NCBI RefSeq assembly: GCF_000422945.1
Contig: NZ_AUHA01000003.1
Span: 124,001-188,000, forward strand
Direction: 5' to 3'
Length of the DNA: 64,000 bases
Source: Daejeonella oryzae DSM 19973
GTDB taxonomy: Bacteria; Bacteroidota; Bacteroidia; Sphingobacteriales; Sphingobacteriaceae
Under the pieces are notes generated by a model, which was given only the letters and a program-made list of their open reading frames with translations, searched no databases and had not been told where the DNA came from. This document shows, in pieces, positions 8,901 through 17,581 of the stretch. Position 1 is the first letter of the stretch. The number at the start of each line of letters is the position of its first letter. Made by a program: the position numbers and the translations under genes.

Positions 8901-10498
8901 GTGATAAGGTGGATGAATGGATTGCTAAAGTGCGGCACGCCACGCCTGGCGTGGGATTAATTTCTCCTCCGCCTCATCATGATATTTATTCTATTGAAGA
9001 TCTGGCACAGTTAATCTTTGATCTTAAAAATGCAAATCGGGATGCCCGGATCAGTGTAAAACTGGTATCTAAAGCAGGTGTTGGTACTATTGCTGCAGGA
9101 GTGGCCAAAGCCCATGCCGATGTGATTTTAATTTCAGGGTATGATGGCGGTACGGGAGCTTCGCCGCTCAGTTCCATAGTTCATGCGGGTCTGCCATGGG
9201 AATTAGGTTTGGCCGAAGCTCAGCAAACGCTTGTAAAAAATAAATTGCGCAGCCGTGTGGTATTGCAAACAGACGGGCAACTTAAAACCGGAAAAGATAT
9301 AGCCATTGCCACTTTATTAGGTGCCGAAGAATGGGGAGTTGCAACTGCCGCCCTGGTTTCCGGGGGATGTATCATGATGCGTAAATGTCATTTGAATACC
9401 TGCCCTGTAGGGGTTGCCACACAAGATCCGGAGTTAAGAAAATTGTTTAGCGGTAAACCGGAGCATATTGTAAACCTGTTCCGCTTTATTGCAGAAGAAT
9501 TAAGGGAAATTATGGCTGAACTCGGTTTCCGTACCATCAATGAAATGGTTGGAAGAGTGCAGTTTTTAAAGATGCGTGAAGATATTGATCACTGGAAAGT
9601 GAAAAATATGGACCTTTCAGCTTTGCTGTACGCGATGGATAATCCCTCAGGAATGACTTTGTACAATAGTGAAAAGCAGGATCATGGTTTAAATGAAGTA
9701 TTGGATTGGAAAATACTGGACTTCGCTAAAAATGCAATTCAAACCAAAGAGCCCGTATTTGGATCTTTTGAAATTAGAAATACGGACCGTACAACCGGAA
9801 CTATTTTATCCCATGAAATTACCAGAAAATATCAATCTGCCGGCTTGCCTCAAAATACGATAAATGTCAGGTTTCACGGTTCTGCCGGACAAAGTTTTGG
9901 CGCTTTTTGTACCAAAGGAATCTCCTTTGAATTAAGCGGTGAGGCCAATGATTATGTAGGGAAAGGGCTCTCGGGAGCTCAGCTGGCTATTTATCCTGAT
10001 AAAAACATTGGTTTTGTTCCGGAGGATAACATGATTATAGGGAACGTGGCCTTGTATGGGGCAACTTCCGGAGAACTGTTTGTTCGGGGACAGGCAGGTG
10101 AGCGTTTTGCAGTACGTAATTCTGGAGCCACAGCTGTTGTAGAGGGAGTTGGTGACCATGGATGTGAATACATGACAGGCGGCAGGGCATTGATTCTTGG
10201 AAAAACCGGAAGAAACTTTGCTGCCGGAATGAGCGGCGGCATCGCCTGGATTTATGATCCGGAAGGCTCATTCTCGAGTAACTACAATAACGAAATGGTT
10301 GATCTGGATTCACTCACATCAGAAGATACAGATCAGATTAAACAGCTTCTGCGCAAGCATATATTACTTACTGACAGTAAGCGGGCAATTTTTATTTTGG
10401 ATAATTGGTCTAATGAAAGCGTGCATTTTATTAAAGTATTTCCAAAAGAATATAAACGGGTTTTAAATCAGCCTAAAGTTCAACAATCAACCAATTAA
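5969..10498 (+). CDS. gltB: Glutamate synthase large subunit
   Basis: A 1509-residue protein, the usual length for the GOGAT alpha subunit. The N terminus carries a class II glutaminase domain; the nucleophile is Cys22 in HDACGVGYIA, so the first 21 residues are a propeptide expected to be cut off. Further on come the central domain, the FMN-binding synthase domain (STGAMSFGSISHEAH, GEGGEDELRYERL, PPPHHDIYSIEDLAQL) and the 3Fe-4S ligands in CHLNTCPVGVAT. The C-terminal GXGXG beta-helix is visible as repeated glycine motifs such as GGRALILGKTGRNFAAGMSGG. It makes two glutamates from glutamine and 2-oxoglutarate. gltD starts four bases after its stop codon, so the two form one operon. Confidence 0.98.
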   Translation: MKLFDKIHKQGLYEEGFEHDACGVGYIAQIKGVRSYQIVSDALTILENMEHRGACGCDPDSGDGAGILIQIPHQFLYDECLHLNINLPEPGEYGVGMLFLPKKATVKEACRAAIKAAAEKSGLQIMGYRKIPVNSKSIGETALSAEPDMEQIFIKKSSSAQSPEEFERKLFVFKNYISKTVAETVKSNDHVFYIASFSQHMLIYKGQLTSMQVREYFTDLQDQRVVSAFGMVHSRFSTNTFPSWKLAQPFRFIAHNGEINTLKGNLNWFYSGIPSFASPYFSKEEMEMLLPVIDNNQSDSACLDNVVELLFHCGRSLPHVMMMLIPEAWDGNEQMDPLKKAFYEYHATLIEPWDGPAAITFTDGKLIGATLDRNGLRPLRYMITQDERIIVASEAGVLITDESKIVKKGRLQPGKMLIVDTVKGKVLSDQEVKEEIISRQPYADWLENYKIRLEELAEPRVTFTQLSNESIFKYQQVFGYSREDIDTIIKPMAVMGKEPIGSMGTDIPLAILSDRPQHLSNYFKQHFAQVTNPPIDPIRERLVMSLVGFMGNNGNLLDEDKMHCHCVALKQPILDNTELEKLRSIDTGLFHAKTLQTYFKADRQSGSLEKGLSRLCRYAEDAVHDGFEVLILSDRALDSEHASIPSLLAVSAVHHHLIRKGLRGAVGLVVEAGDVWETHHFACLIAFGATAVNPYLALASIAKLKSEDKLDSTLDIKILNKNYIKAVGDGLLKIFSKMGISTLQSYHGAQVFEIIGIQQSVINEYFTGAVTRLGGIDLDDIAQEALYKHFSGFSGPTFADHLLPEGGIYQWKRRGEMHLFNPQTVHLLQQATRSNNYEVYKNYAKLINDQSDTMFTIRGLLGFAHHRQPVSLDEVEPIEQIMKRFSTGAMSFGSISHEAHSTIAIAMNRIGAKSNTGEGGEDELRYERLSNGDSMRSAIKQIASARFGVTANYLANADELQIKMAQGAKPGEGGQLPGDKVDEWIAKVRHATPGVGLISPPPHHDIYSIEDLAQLIFDLKNANRDARISVKLVSKAGVGTIAAGVAKAHADVILISGYDGGTGASPLSSIVHAGLPWELGLAEAQQTLVKNKLRSRVVLQTDGQLKTGKDIAIATLLGAEEWGVATAALVSGGCIMMRKCHLNTCPVGVATQDPELRKLFSGKPEHIVNLFRFIAEELREIMAELGFRTINEMVGRVQFLKMREDIDHWKVKNMDLSALLYAMDNPSGMTLYNSEKQDHGLNEVLDWKILDFAKNAIQTKEPVFGSFEIRNTDRTTGTILSHEITRKYQSAGLPQNTINVRFHGSAGQSFGAFCTKGISFELSGEANDYVGKGLSGAQLAIYPDKNIGFVPEDNMIIGNVALYGATSGELFVRGQAGERFAVRNSGATAVVEGVGDHGCEYMTGGRALILGKTGRNFAAGMSGGIAWIYDPEGSFSSNYNNEMVDLDSLTSEDTDQIKQLLRKHILLTDSKRAIFILDNWSNESVHFIKVFPKEYKRVLNQPKVQQSTN

Positions 10499-10502
10499 GA
10501 GC

Positions 10503-11981
10503 ATGGGAAAAGCAACAGGATTTAAGGAGTTTGAGAGAGAGCTTCCCGCCAAAATTGTTCCCGCAGAGCGGGTTAAAAATTATAATGAGTTTGTTGGCAA
10601 TTATCCGGAGGAGGAATTGAACCGGCAATCGGCACGCTGTATGAATTGCGGCATTCCTTTTTGTCATTCAGGCTGTCCGCTGGGCAATATAATTCCTGAG
10701 TTTAATGATGCGGTTTATAACGGAAAGTGGGAAGAGGCTTATCAGATACTTTCCTCCACTAATAACTTTCCTGAATTCACCGGGAGGATTTGTCCGGCAC
10801 CCTGTGAATCGGCATGTGTTTTAGGTATAAACAGGCCACCGGTAGCTATAGAGGAAATTGAAAAACACATCATAGAAATTGCTTTTGCCAAAGGATTTGT
10901 GAAGCCGCTTAAGCCGCTTTTACGCAGCGGAAAAACGGTGGCTGTGATTGGTTCTGGTCCAGCGGGATTAGCCGCTGCAGTACAGCTAAATAAAGCCGGG
11001 CATTTGGTAAAGGTTTTTGAACGTGATGATTTACCCGGCGGTTTATTGCGTTACGGTATTCCAGATTTTAAACTGGAGAAATCTGTACTCGACCGCCGCA
11101 TTAACTTAATGGAAGAAGAAGGAATAGAATTTATTTGTAATACCGAGGTTGGAAAAGACCAGGATATGAGCGAATTTAAAAAGTCTTTTGATGCCGTGAT
11201 TCTTGCCACCGGATCTACTATTCCGCGAGATCTTAAAATCCCCGGCAGGGAACTTAGTGGAGTATATTTCGCAATGGATTTTCTCAAACAGCAAAATAAA
11301 AGGAATAAAAATATTTCCTTTTTTGAAGACGAAATACTGGCTACTCATAAAGATGTGATTGTAATTGGTGGAGGAGATACCGGCTCGGATTGTGTTGGTA
11401 CATCAAATCGGCAGAATGCAAGTTCAGTAAAGCAGTTTGAGCTGATGGTACAGCCTCCGCAGGAGCGTAATGAATTTATGCCATGGCCAAATTATCCCAT
11501 GATTTTGAAAACAACCAGTTCTCATGAGGAAGGCTGTGAGCGTTTCTGGGGAATAAATACCAGGGCTTTTTTAGGAGATGAGAATGGCGCTTTGAAGTCA
11601 ATCCTAGTCAGTGATGTTAGCTGGGAGATTGATCCGCTGGGGCGCCCGGTAAAATTTCAGGAAGTTGAGGGTTCAGAGCGTGAAATTCCATGTCAGTTAA
11701 TTCTACTTGCTATGGGTTTTGTTTATCCGCAGCATAGCGGTTTGCTGCAAAATTTGGAAATCGCTTTGGATGAACGCGGCAATGTAAAAGCTGTTGAGGG
11801 TGACTATAGTACCAATATTCCTAAAGTTTTTGCCGCGGGCGATATACGTCGCGGTCAGTCTTTGGTAGTATGGGCAATTTCTGAAGGCCGCGAAGCAGCC
11901 CGCAAAGTAGATGAGTTTTTAGTTGGAAGTTCCATATTGGAAACTAAAGACCGTGTGCCCAACATGCAAATGAATCAATAA
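10503..11981 (+). CDS. gltD: Glutamate synthase small subunit
   Basis: A 492-residue beta subunit of NADPH-dependent GOGAT. The N-terminal domain has two cysteine clusters for [4Fe-4S] centres (CMNCGIPFCHSGCP and CPAPCESACVLG). Behind them are an FAD-binding motif (VIGSGPAGLAAAVQL, about residue 148), GGLLRYGIPDFKLEK, and the NADPH Rossmann motif VIGGGDTGSDCVGTS (about residue 285). A C-terminal AAGDIRRGQSLVVWAI closes the FAD site. The subunit takes electrons from NAD(P)H and passes them to GltB. Only four bases separate it from gltB, so the two are translated together. The following gene is on the other strand. Confidence 0.97.
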   Translation: MGKATGFKEFERELPAKIVPAERVKNYNEFVGNYPEEELNRQSARCMNCGIPFCHSGCPLGNIIPEFNDAVYNGKWEEAYQILSSTNNFPEFTGRICPAPCESACVLGINRPPVAIEEIEKHIIEIAFAKGFVKPLKPLLRSGKTVAVIGSGPAGLAAAVQLNKAGHLVKVFERDDLPGGLLRYGIPDFKLEKSVLDRRINLMEEEGIEFICNTEVGKDQDMSEFKKSFDAVILATGSTIPRDLKIPGRELSGVYFAMDFLKQQNKRNKNISFFEDEILATHKDVIVIGGGDTGSDCVGTSNRQNASSVKQFELMVQPPQERNEFMPWPNYPMILKTTSSHEEGCERFWGINTRAFLGDENGALKSILVSDVSWEIDPLGRPVKFQEVEGSEREIPCQLILLAMGFVYPQHSGLLQNLEIALDERGNVKAVEGDYSTNIPKVFAAGDIRRGQSLVVWAISEGREAARKVDEFLVGSSILETKDRVPNMQMNQ

Positions 11982-12013
11982 TCAATTCAGCATTTGGTTC
12001 CGGATTTATAAAG

Positions 12014-12616
12014 TTATTCAGATTTTGTAAATCTGTCGGTCTTAAATTCATTTGAGGTTGCCAAACTGCCAATCATGGATGTGATATATATTATTATTGG
12101 TCTAACGCCAAGATGTATTACTAAACCAATTAATACTAAAATGAAACCTATCCCGGTTGGAAGCACTGGGGCAAAGGTATAAGTCATACCAATAACAAAG
12201 CCAAGCAGGCATTCTGCCCGATAAATCGGAAAGAATAGTGCCAATAGTAAAAGTCCTAATAACATGTATCCCGGAATATCCGTATAGCCCAGGCTGAAAA
12301 AGGCAGAAAGCAAGATTCCAAAAAAAAGGGCGCCAGCGAACCCGTAAAGTATATTTTTTGAGAAACCTGATGGTTCCGATTTTCCAGCATTGTTAAGAAT
12401 TATTCTCTTTTGTATCCGGGATAATAAAAACCATGTGATCAAGGGAATTAAAATGCCTCCCCACCAATTCGAAATTGATGGCAGGTCTTCACGGGCCAAT
12501 ACATGATGACTTGGTACGCCTCCATGATAATGATTCCAAATTAATAATGACCATATAGCAATTGTTACTATACCTGTAAAATACAGGCGGGTCTTTACAA
12601 ATAATTGATCCTTCAC
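12014..12616 (-). CDS. Membrane protein of unknown function
   Basis: A 200-residue hydrophobic protein that I do not recognise. After a short basic N terminus, about five membrane segments can be seen (around residues 10-25, 50-65, 90-110, 115-145 and 150-185). Between the first two is a hydrophilic loop with HYHGGVPSHHVLARED, a His-rich patch that probably faces the periplasm. The C terminus is polar. It reads in the same direction as signal peptidase I but lies behind it with 76 bases between start and stop, so a shared transcript is possible. The gene is likely real because of its length and normal composition. No function is proposed. Confidence 0.7.
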   Translation of the reverse strand: MKDQLFVKTRLYFTGIVTIAIWSLLIWNHYHGGVPSHHVLAREDLPSISNWWGGILIPLITWFLLSRIQKRIILNNAGKSEPSGFSKNILYGFAGALFFGILLSAFFSLGYTDIPGYMLLGLLLLALFFPIYRAECLLGFVIGMTYTFAPVLPTGIGFILVLIGLVIHLGVRPIIIYITSMIGSLATSNEFKTDRFTKSE

Positions 12617-12692
12617 AAAATTTGAATTTAATTTATTTTGTTAATATCTTATTAGTCAGGAGTTTAGTGGTCTTCGCATTATAAATTTGCAC

Positions 12693-13802
12693 TTATTTCA
12701 CTGGCTTTAATATCCGGTTCCACCTAACTTTGTTCAATAAGTTTGCTGTCGAATCAATGCTCATCCAGGTAATTATAGCTTTGCCTACCACGTGATCTTC
12801 GGGAACATACCCCCAAAATCGGGAGTCGAGAGAATTATGCCGATTGTCGCCCATCATCCAGTAGTAGTTCATTTTAAAAGCATAGCTATCAGCTTCTTTA
12901 CCATTTATAAATATTTTCTTCTCTCTAAGTTCTACCTTATTGTGCTCGTACAATTCAATTGCTCTGCGGTATAAAGCCAGGGTGGAATCGTTTATAGGCA
13001 CAGACCAACCTTTTTTGGGAAGCATAAGCGGGCCGAAATTATCCTGATTCCATTTGAATTTCTGATTGTGAGGAAATATCCTATCGTCATATGTTCCCGC
13101 AGGCTGTACCACAGGCGTTATACTTCTTATAAAGGGATAATTTTTAAAGGTTGCCAGATTTTGATTCGGAATAATCATGTGGTAAGAATTTAGCCCGTTT
13201 TGTTCAAGCAACTCGATATTTAAATTAGCGAATATCTGCGGATTAATGGTAATGTCATCAGTTACAACCATATACGATGTTTGAGCATTCTCAGGAATCG
13301 GAACAGGTTTCCCATTTATATATACCTGAGCGTTCACAATTGTCAGTACATCTCCGGGCGTAGCCTGACATCTTTTAATCAGGTTAGTTCGTACATCCAC
13401 GGGTTTATTATAGGATGGTTCGGCTTCTTCAGGTTTATTAAAAACAACAATATCTCCTTTTTTTATTTCGGATAAACCTGGTAAACGGAAGTAATTCAAT
13501 TGAATGCCATCCCAATAAGTTTTAATCTGGTGTTTTGTAATGGTTGATTCTAAAAAAGGAACTGCCACCGGGGTGAAAGGCATTCGCGGGCCATAACTTA
13601 TTTTACTGACGAATAAATAATCGCCTGGCAGCTGTGTTCCTTCCATTGATCCTGAAGGAATTGCATAGGCCGAAAACAATAGTCCGCGGATAATAGTAGA
13701 AGCAACAAGTGCAAACAACAAAGCATCAAACCATTCGCGAGTTTTTGATTTTTTAGGATTGTTATTTTCAGGTTTCTTTCTGAAGGGGGATTTCCAATTC
13801 AT
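12693..13802 (-). CDS. lepB: Signal peptidase I
   Basis: A 369-residue type I signal peptidase (S26 family). One membrane segment near residues 25-45 is followed by YAIPSGSMEGT, which holds the catalytic serine, and PGDYLFVSK. The lysine partner is in NLIKRCQATPGD (box D) and the C-terminal box E reads MMGDNRHNSLDSRFWG. A long insertion between box D and box E (about 150 residues) is common in Bacteroidota SPase I and explains the length. The enzyme removes signal peptides from exported proteins on the periplasmic side. The polar N terminus (first about 22 residues, rich in Lys and Asn) is cytoplasmic. Confidence 0.95.
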   Translation of the reverse strand: MNWKSPFRKKPENNNPKKSKTREWFDALLFALVASTIIRGLLFSAYAIPSGSMEGTQLPGDYLFVSKISYGPRMPFTPVAVPFLESTITKHQIKTYWDGIQLNYFRLPGLSEIKKGDIVVFNKPEEAEPSYNKPVDVRTNLIKRCQATPGDVLTIVNAQVYINGKPVPIPENAQTSYMVVTDDITINPQIFANLNIELLEQNGLNSYHMIIPNQNLATFKNYPFIRSITPVVQPAGTYDDRIFPHNQKFKWNQDNFGPLMLPKKGWSVPINDSTLALYRRAIELYEHNKVELREKKIFINGKEADSYAFKMNYYWMMGDNRHNSLDSRFWGYVPEDHVVGKAIITWMSIDSTANLLNKVRWNRILKPVK

Positions 13803-13871
13803 AACAGATTCTATTAACTTTAAAATAGACTGAAATTATATGGAGTTGTTACAATGCCGGTATGTAAGCAT

Positions 13872-14537
13872 TCATTTTTCAGAAGGGTTTTTCTTTCCTG
13901 CCAGTAGTTTTTCTACCATTTTTTGTATGCGCTGCGTTTTTGTTTTTTCCTGTCTGGCCGTTAAAACCCAGCTTACATATTCCTTTTTATTGGTATAAGA
14001 TAAGGTCTCAAAAAAGTGTTTTGCCTTAGGCTGAGCCTTTAAAACTGATTCTAAAAAAGGAGGTAAATTAATCAGGCGGTTTTTTACATCAATGAATTGC
14101 CCGAGTGGATTATTTTCAATTTCGGAATTACATAATTCGGATTTTTTTACCTGTGCAGATGGCCTGAAACGAAGTGCTGTCCAGCTTTCATTCACCGATA
14201 CCGCGGCAACACCTCTTAAGCCATATTTTTTAGTTTCTTCCCAGGATTTCATCATTTCAAGATCTGATAAAATCCCCGAACTTTTTTTGGGATACGTAAT
14301 CCAAAAAAGTGTATCAGGCCGTAAATATTCCTCAATCCAAATTAAATCGCGTTGCAATTCATGCTGGTTTAATACAAAAAGCTGTATTACATCATATTGA
14401 TTTTCTGCTTCTTTAAAAATTTTCGCTTCTTTCGGAATAGGATTTAACAGCACTTCATAATCTGCAGGAGCATTCACCAGCAAAATCTGATGCCCGGGTT
14501 TGATCCCTAATTTTTTTGTCAGCTTGCTTTCCTCCAT
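13872..14537 (-). CDS. Two-domain protein: DUF3052-like plus YdeI/OmpD-associated
   Basis: A 221-residue soluble protein. The N-terminal half starts LGIKPGHQILLVNAP, which resembles DUF3052-type proteins (a Rossmann-like fold with the sequence LGxKxG..LLVNAP), including the region around FWITYPKKSSG. The C-terminal part (from about 165: AKHFFETLSYTNKKEYVSWV...ARQEKTKTQRIQKMVEKL) fits the YdeI/OmpD-associated family tail. Both family links come from pattern memory and no biochemical role is established for either. It lies four bases downstream of the methyltransferase gene on the same strand, so the two are probably co-transcribed. Confidence 0.75.
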   Translation of the reverse strand: MEESKLTKKLGIKPGHQILLVNAPADYEVLLNPIPKEAKIFKEAENQYDVIQLFVLNQHELQRDLIWIEEYLRPDTLFWITYPKKSSGILSDLEMMKSWEETKKYGLRGVAAVSVNESWTALRFRPSAQVKKSELCNSEIENNPLGQFIDVKNRLINLPPFLESVLKAQPKAKHFFETLSYTNKKEYVSWVLTARQEKTKTQRIQKMVEKLLAGKKNPSEK

Positions 14538-14541
14538 TTTA

Positions 14542-15078
14542 CTAGGATTTTAAGGTGAGTTTACTGAAAAAATCCCAGAGAACGATTCCGGCAGAAACTA
14601 CAATGTTGAATGAATGCTTCGTGCCAAACTGTGGAATTTCTATGCAGTTATCAATCAGTTTCATGGCTTCTTCACTTACACCATTCACCTCATTGCCAAA
14701 TATAAGGGCGAACTTTTGGTCGGGAGAGGGGCTAAATGTATGCAGCATTTCACTATTGAATGCCTGTTCTATAGCAATAATTTGATAACCCTTAGTTTTA
14801 AGATTTGATATAGCTTCTGTAATGTCTTCAACATAGGACCAGTCAATGGAACTGGTAGCGCCTAAAGCAGTTTTTTCTATTTCACGATGCGGTGGCCGGG
14901 CTGTAATTCCGCATAGAATTATCTGCTCGACAGCAAAACCATCAGAAGTGCGGAATATTGAACCCACATTATGCATGCTTCGAACGCTGTCTAGTATCAC
15001 CGTAACGGGTAATTTTTTTTGTTGTTTAAATTCTTCGACGGATGCCCTGTTTAAATCATCGAGTTTTAGCTTAATCAT
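14542..15078 (-). CDS. SpoU/TrmH-family RNA 2'-O-methyltransferase
   Basis: A 178-residue SPOUT-class methyltransferase. The three family motifs are present: HNVGSIFRTSDGF (motif 1, about residue 36), FALIFGNEVNGVS (motif 2) and IEIPQFGTKHSFNIVVSAGI (motif 3), which together form the knot that binds S-adenosylmethionine. There is no extra N-terminal RNA-binding domain, as in the short TrmH/TrmL-like group. It would methylate a ribose in tRNA or rRNA; the exact site cannot be told. It is followed closely by the DUF3052/YdeI gene. Start at the ATG giving MIKLKLDDLNRA. Confidence 0.9.
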   Translation of the reverse strand: MIKLKLDDLNRASVEEFKQQKKLPVTVILDSVRSMHNVGSIFRTSDGFAVEQIILCGITARPPHREIEKTALGATSSIDWSYVEDITEAISNLKTKGYQIIAIEQAFNSEMLHTFSPSPDQKFALIFGNEVNGVSEEAMKLIDNCIEIPQFGTKHSFNIVVSAGIVLWDFFSKLTLKS

Positions 15079-15204
15079 TCGGCAAATTAAAGGATTTTTA
15101 AACGATTGCTTTGTAAATGTAATTTCAGTTGCGGCTAAATAAATAATTCATGCTAAGAATTTATAAATTTCAGGTATTTTCAAATTCTTATTAAAAGAAT
15201 TAAG

Positions 15205-16251
15205 GTGAAAGCAGAGCGCTCGTTAACAAACATCAATCATAAAATTAAAGAGATTTATTCCTTTATATTAGAAAATGACCATGGAATGCAGGTTGTTTTA
15301 AGCAATTATGGCGGACTTATTCAGAAAATTTCTGTTCCGGATTCTTCCGGAATTCCAACTGATGTTGTACTGGGTTTTGATGATTTGAAGAGTTATTTAT
15401 CTGAAGAATATTTAAAAAGCTATCCATATTTTGGAGTTATTATTGGTCGCTACGCAAACCGGATATTGAATTCTGCTTTCAGGCTTGGAGATAAGAACGT
15501 GAAAGTTTCCAAAAACGATGGAGAAAATCAGCTTCATGGCGGATTAGAAGGATTTGATAAAAAAGTATGGGATGTTTTTGAACTTGGTACTGAACCCAAT
15601 CCGCATTTAGTATTGAGTTATTTGAGTAAGGATGGTGAAGAGGGTTTTCCCGGAAATCTGGAAGTTAAAATTAGTTTTACCCTCACAAATGATCAGGAAT
15701 TAATAGTTGAAATTTCGGCTATTACAGACCAGTCAACAGCGGTAAACATGACTCACCACGGATATTTTAATCTAAACGGAGATGCCCGCTCCATTGAAGA
15801 TCACATTATAAAAATTCCGGCCAAACATATTTTGGCTCAGGATGAAAACTATGTTCCCAACGGTAAATTAATTCCGGTGCTTCATACAGCTCATGATTTT
15901 ACTTCAGAAAAAGCGGTTAATCAGGATTGGAATCCAGAGGAAGGATATGACCAGGCTTTCGTTCTGGACAAGAAAGAAGGCGTAATGAGCCTATCAGCTT
16001 CCGCATACTCAAAGAAAACCGGAATTAAAATGGAGGTTTTTTCAAATCAGCCTGTTGTTCAGTTTTATACCTCGAAGCATTTGAATGTGGAAAATGGAAA
16101 GAAAGGCCAGTCTTACAAACCATTTTCAGGCTTTTGTTTTGAAACGCAGGTTCACCCGAATGCTATAAATATTCCATCATTTCCCAACACCATTTTAAAT
16201 CCGGGAGAAGTTTACGACAATACAACTACTTTTAAATTTTCAAAAGCCTGA
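15205..16251 (+). CDS. galM: Aldose 1-epimerase (mutarotase)
   Basis: A 348-residue galactose mutarotase-family protein starting at a GTG codon. Family motifs in order are YGGLIQKISVPD, GRYANRI, NQLHGGLEGFDKKVW, the catalytic-region MTHHGYFNLNG (His), GYDQAFVLD and FETQVHPNA, whose Glu is the expected catalytic base. The enzyme interconverts the alpha and beta anomers of sugars such as galactose and glucose. I see no signal peptide, although many Bacteroidota homologues are exported. It stands alone, with the divergent methyltransferase gene upstream and the MFS transporter gene converging on it 22 bases downstream. Confidence 0.9.
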   Translation: MKAERSLTNINHKIKEIYSFILENDHGMQVVLSNYGGLIQKISVPDSSGIPTDVVLGFDDLKSYLSEEYLKSYPYFGVIIGRYANRILNSAFRLGDKNVKVSKNDGENQLHGGLEGFDKKVWDVFELGTEPNPHLVLSYLSKDGEEGFPGNLEVKISFTLTNDQELIVEISAITDQSTAVNMTHHGYFNLNGDARSIEDHIIKIPAKHILAQDENYVPNGKLIPVLHTAHDFTSEKAVNQDWNPEEGYDQAFVLDKKEGVMSLSASAYSKKTGIKMEVFSNQPVVQFYTSKHLNVENGKKGQSYKPFSGFCFETQVHPNAINIPSFPNTILNPGEVYDNTTTFKFSKA

Positions 16252-16273
16252 AAGTGTTGAATATGCTTGAGTT

Positions 16274-17494
16274 TTATGCTTTCTGCGCCGGTGCTTTCTG
16301 CTCAAATTTATGTATGCTGTAAAAACCTGCCGAAGCAATTAAGCAAATGAAAACTATAAGCCACCAAAGCGAGGAATAACCTCCGTACCGAATCATGATA
16401 GCCCCGTAAACCGGGGCCAGAATTTGTGCTGCAGACCAAGCAATAGTAAACAAGGCAGCATATTCCCCACGGTTATTTTCTGCAGATCTGTTGATCCAGA
16501 AGGTGTTCATAAAGGGCATCGCGAACATTTCTCCCAGCGTAATTAAAATCATAGACAAAACCGCCACCCAAATAGCAGCCGGGAATACATTAAAGAGCAG
16601 ATAGGCAATTCCAACTAATAATACGCCTAAGCTGATAAAGTACATAGGTGGCCTGCTTCCATCAATTTTATTTATGAGTACCATTTCTGTTAGCACGATG
16701 ATCATTCCGTTCATAGCCATCAGCAAGCCGATAAATTGCTCATCAAAATGCCATACAGTTTTAAAAAATACAGGCTGCATGGTAAAAAATTGGAAAAAAC
16801 ACGATGCAAAAAGTGCAGTCAGAATGATAAAAACAAGGTAAAGTTTATCCTGATAAGGAGATTTTGTAATCTCACCCTGTACTTTTTTGGCTGATTTTTT
16901 CAGACTATCACCGGCTGGTAATAATTTTAAAAGGAGAAATGCTGCCAGGATATTTGTACATCCATCCACATAAAATAGCAATTTGTAATTGTGGGAAGCA
17001 ATAAAACCCCCCAGAGCTCCGCCAAAAGACCATCCCAGGTTAATAGCCAGTCGATTTAGGGAATAGGAGCGGGTACGGTTTTTTTCAGTGCTGTAAAATG
17101 CAACCGCCGTAGAATTAGCCGGCCGAAAAGCGTCATTACACATGCTGAGAATAAATGTGCCGATGGCTAATGAACCAAAAGTCTCCAAAAAACTTAAGGC
17201 CAGAAACATAAATCCACCCGAAAAAAGAGCGCCCACCTGCAAGTAATGAAAACCAATCCGGTCTGTAATTTTTCCGCCTATAAATGCGCCTGCAATAGAT
17301 CCGGCACCGAATAAAGCCATAATAAATCCGGCTTGCACAATAGTAAAATTTAATTTCTGCGTACAATAGATGGTCATAAAGGGCAAAACCATTGTCCCGC
17401 TTCTGTTAATGAACATTACCAGCGACAAATACCAGCTTTCTTTAGACAGCCCGCTATAGGCATTTTTATAGGAATGAATGGCCTTTGCGAACAT
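16274..17494 (-). CDS. MFS transporter
   Basis: A 406-residue permease with about 12 membrane segments. The loop between segments 2 and 3 contains GGKITDRIGFHYL, a good match to the major facilitator signature GxxxDRxGRR. The polar middle loop (LLPAGDSLKKSAKKVQGEITK, about residues 190-210) separates the two six-helix halves. The substrate is not known; the general look (multidrug-efflux-type) is only a hint. It stands between galM (convergent) and the end of the window's next plus-strand gap, and does not obviously belong to an operon. Confidence 0.88.
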   Translation of the reverse strand: MFAKAIHSYKNAYSGLSKESWYLSLVMFINRSGTMVLPFMTIYCTQKLNFTIVQAGFIMALFGAGSIAGAFIGGKITDRIGFHYLQVGALFSGGFMFLALSFLETFGSLAIGTFILSMCNDAFRPANSTAVAFYSTEKNRTRSYSLNRLAINLGWSFGGALGGFIASHNYKLLFYVDGCTNILAAFLLLKLLPAGDSLKKSAKKVQGEITKSPYQDKLYLVFIILTALFASCFFQFFTMQPVFFKTVWHFDEQFIGLLMAMNGMIIVLTEMVLINKIDGSRPPMYFISLGVLLVGIAYLLFNVFPAAIWVAVLSMILITLGEMFAMPFMNTFWINRSAENNRGEYAALFTIAWSAAQILAPVYGAIMIRYGGYSSLWWLIVFICLIASAGFYSIHKFEQKAPAQKA

Positions 17495-17503
17495 TCGTAA
17501 AGA

Positions 17504-17532
17504 TAAAAAAGGCCCTGATTTTTTCAGGGCCT
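17504..17532 (-). terminator. Terminator of the BlaI/M56 operon
   Basis: A 9-bp perfect inverted repeat (AGGCCCTGA and TCAGGGCCT) with a short loop, followed on the minus strand by TTTTTT. It lies about 50 bases past the stop codon of the M56 gene. Confidence 0.75.
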
Positions 17533-17581
17533 CAGGATATGAAAATATCTGGTATTTAAAATTTTCCCGGATATATCTAAA

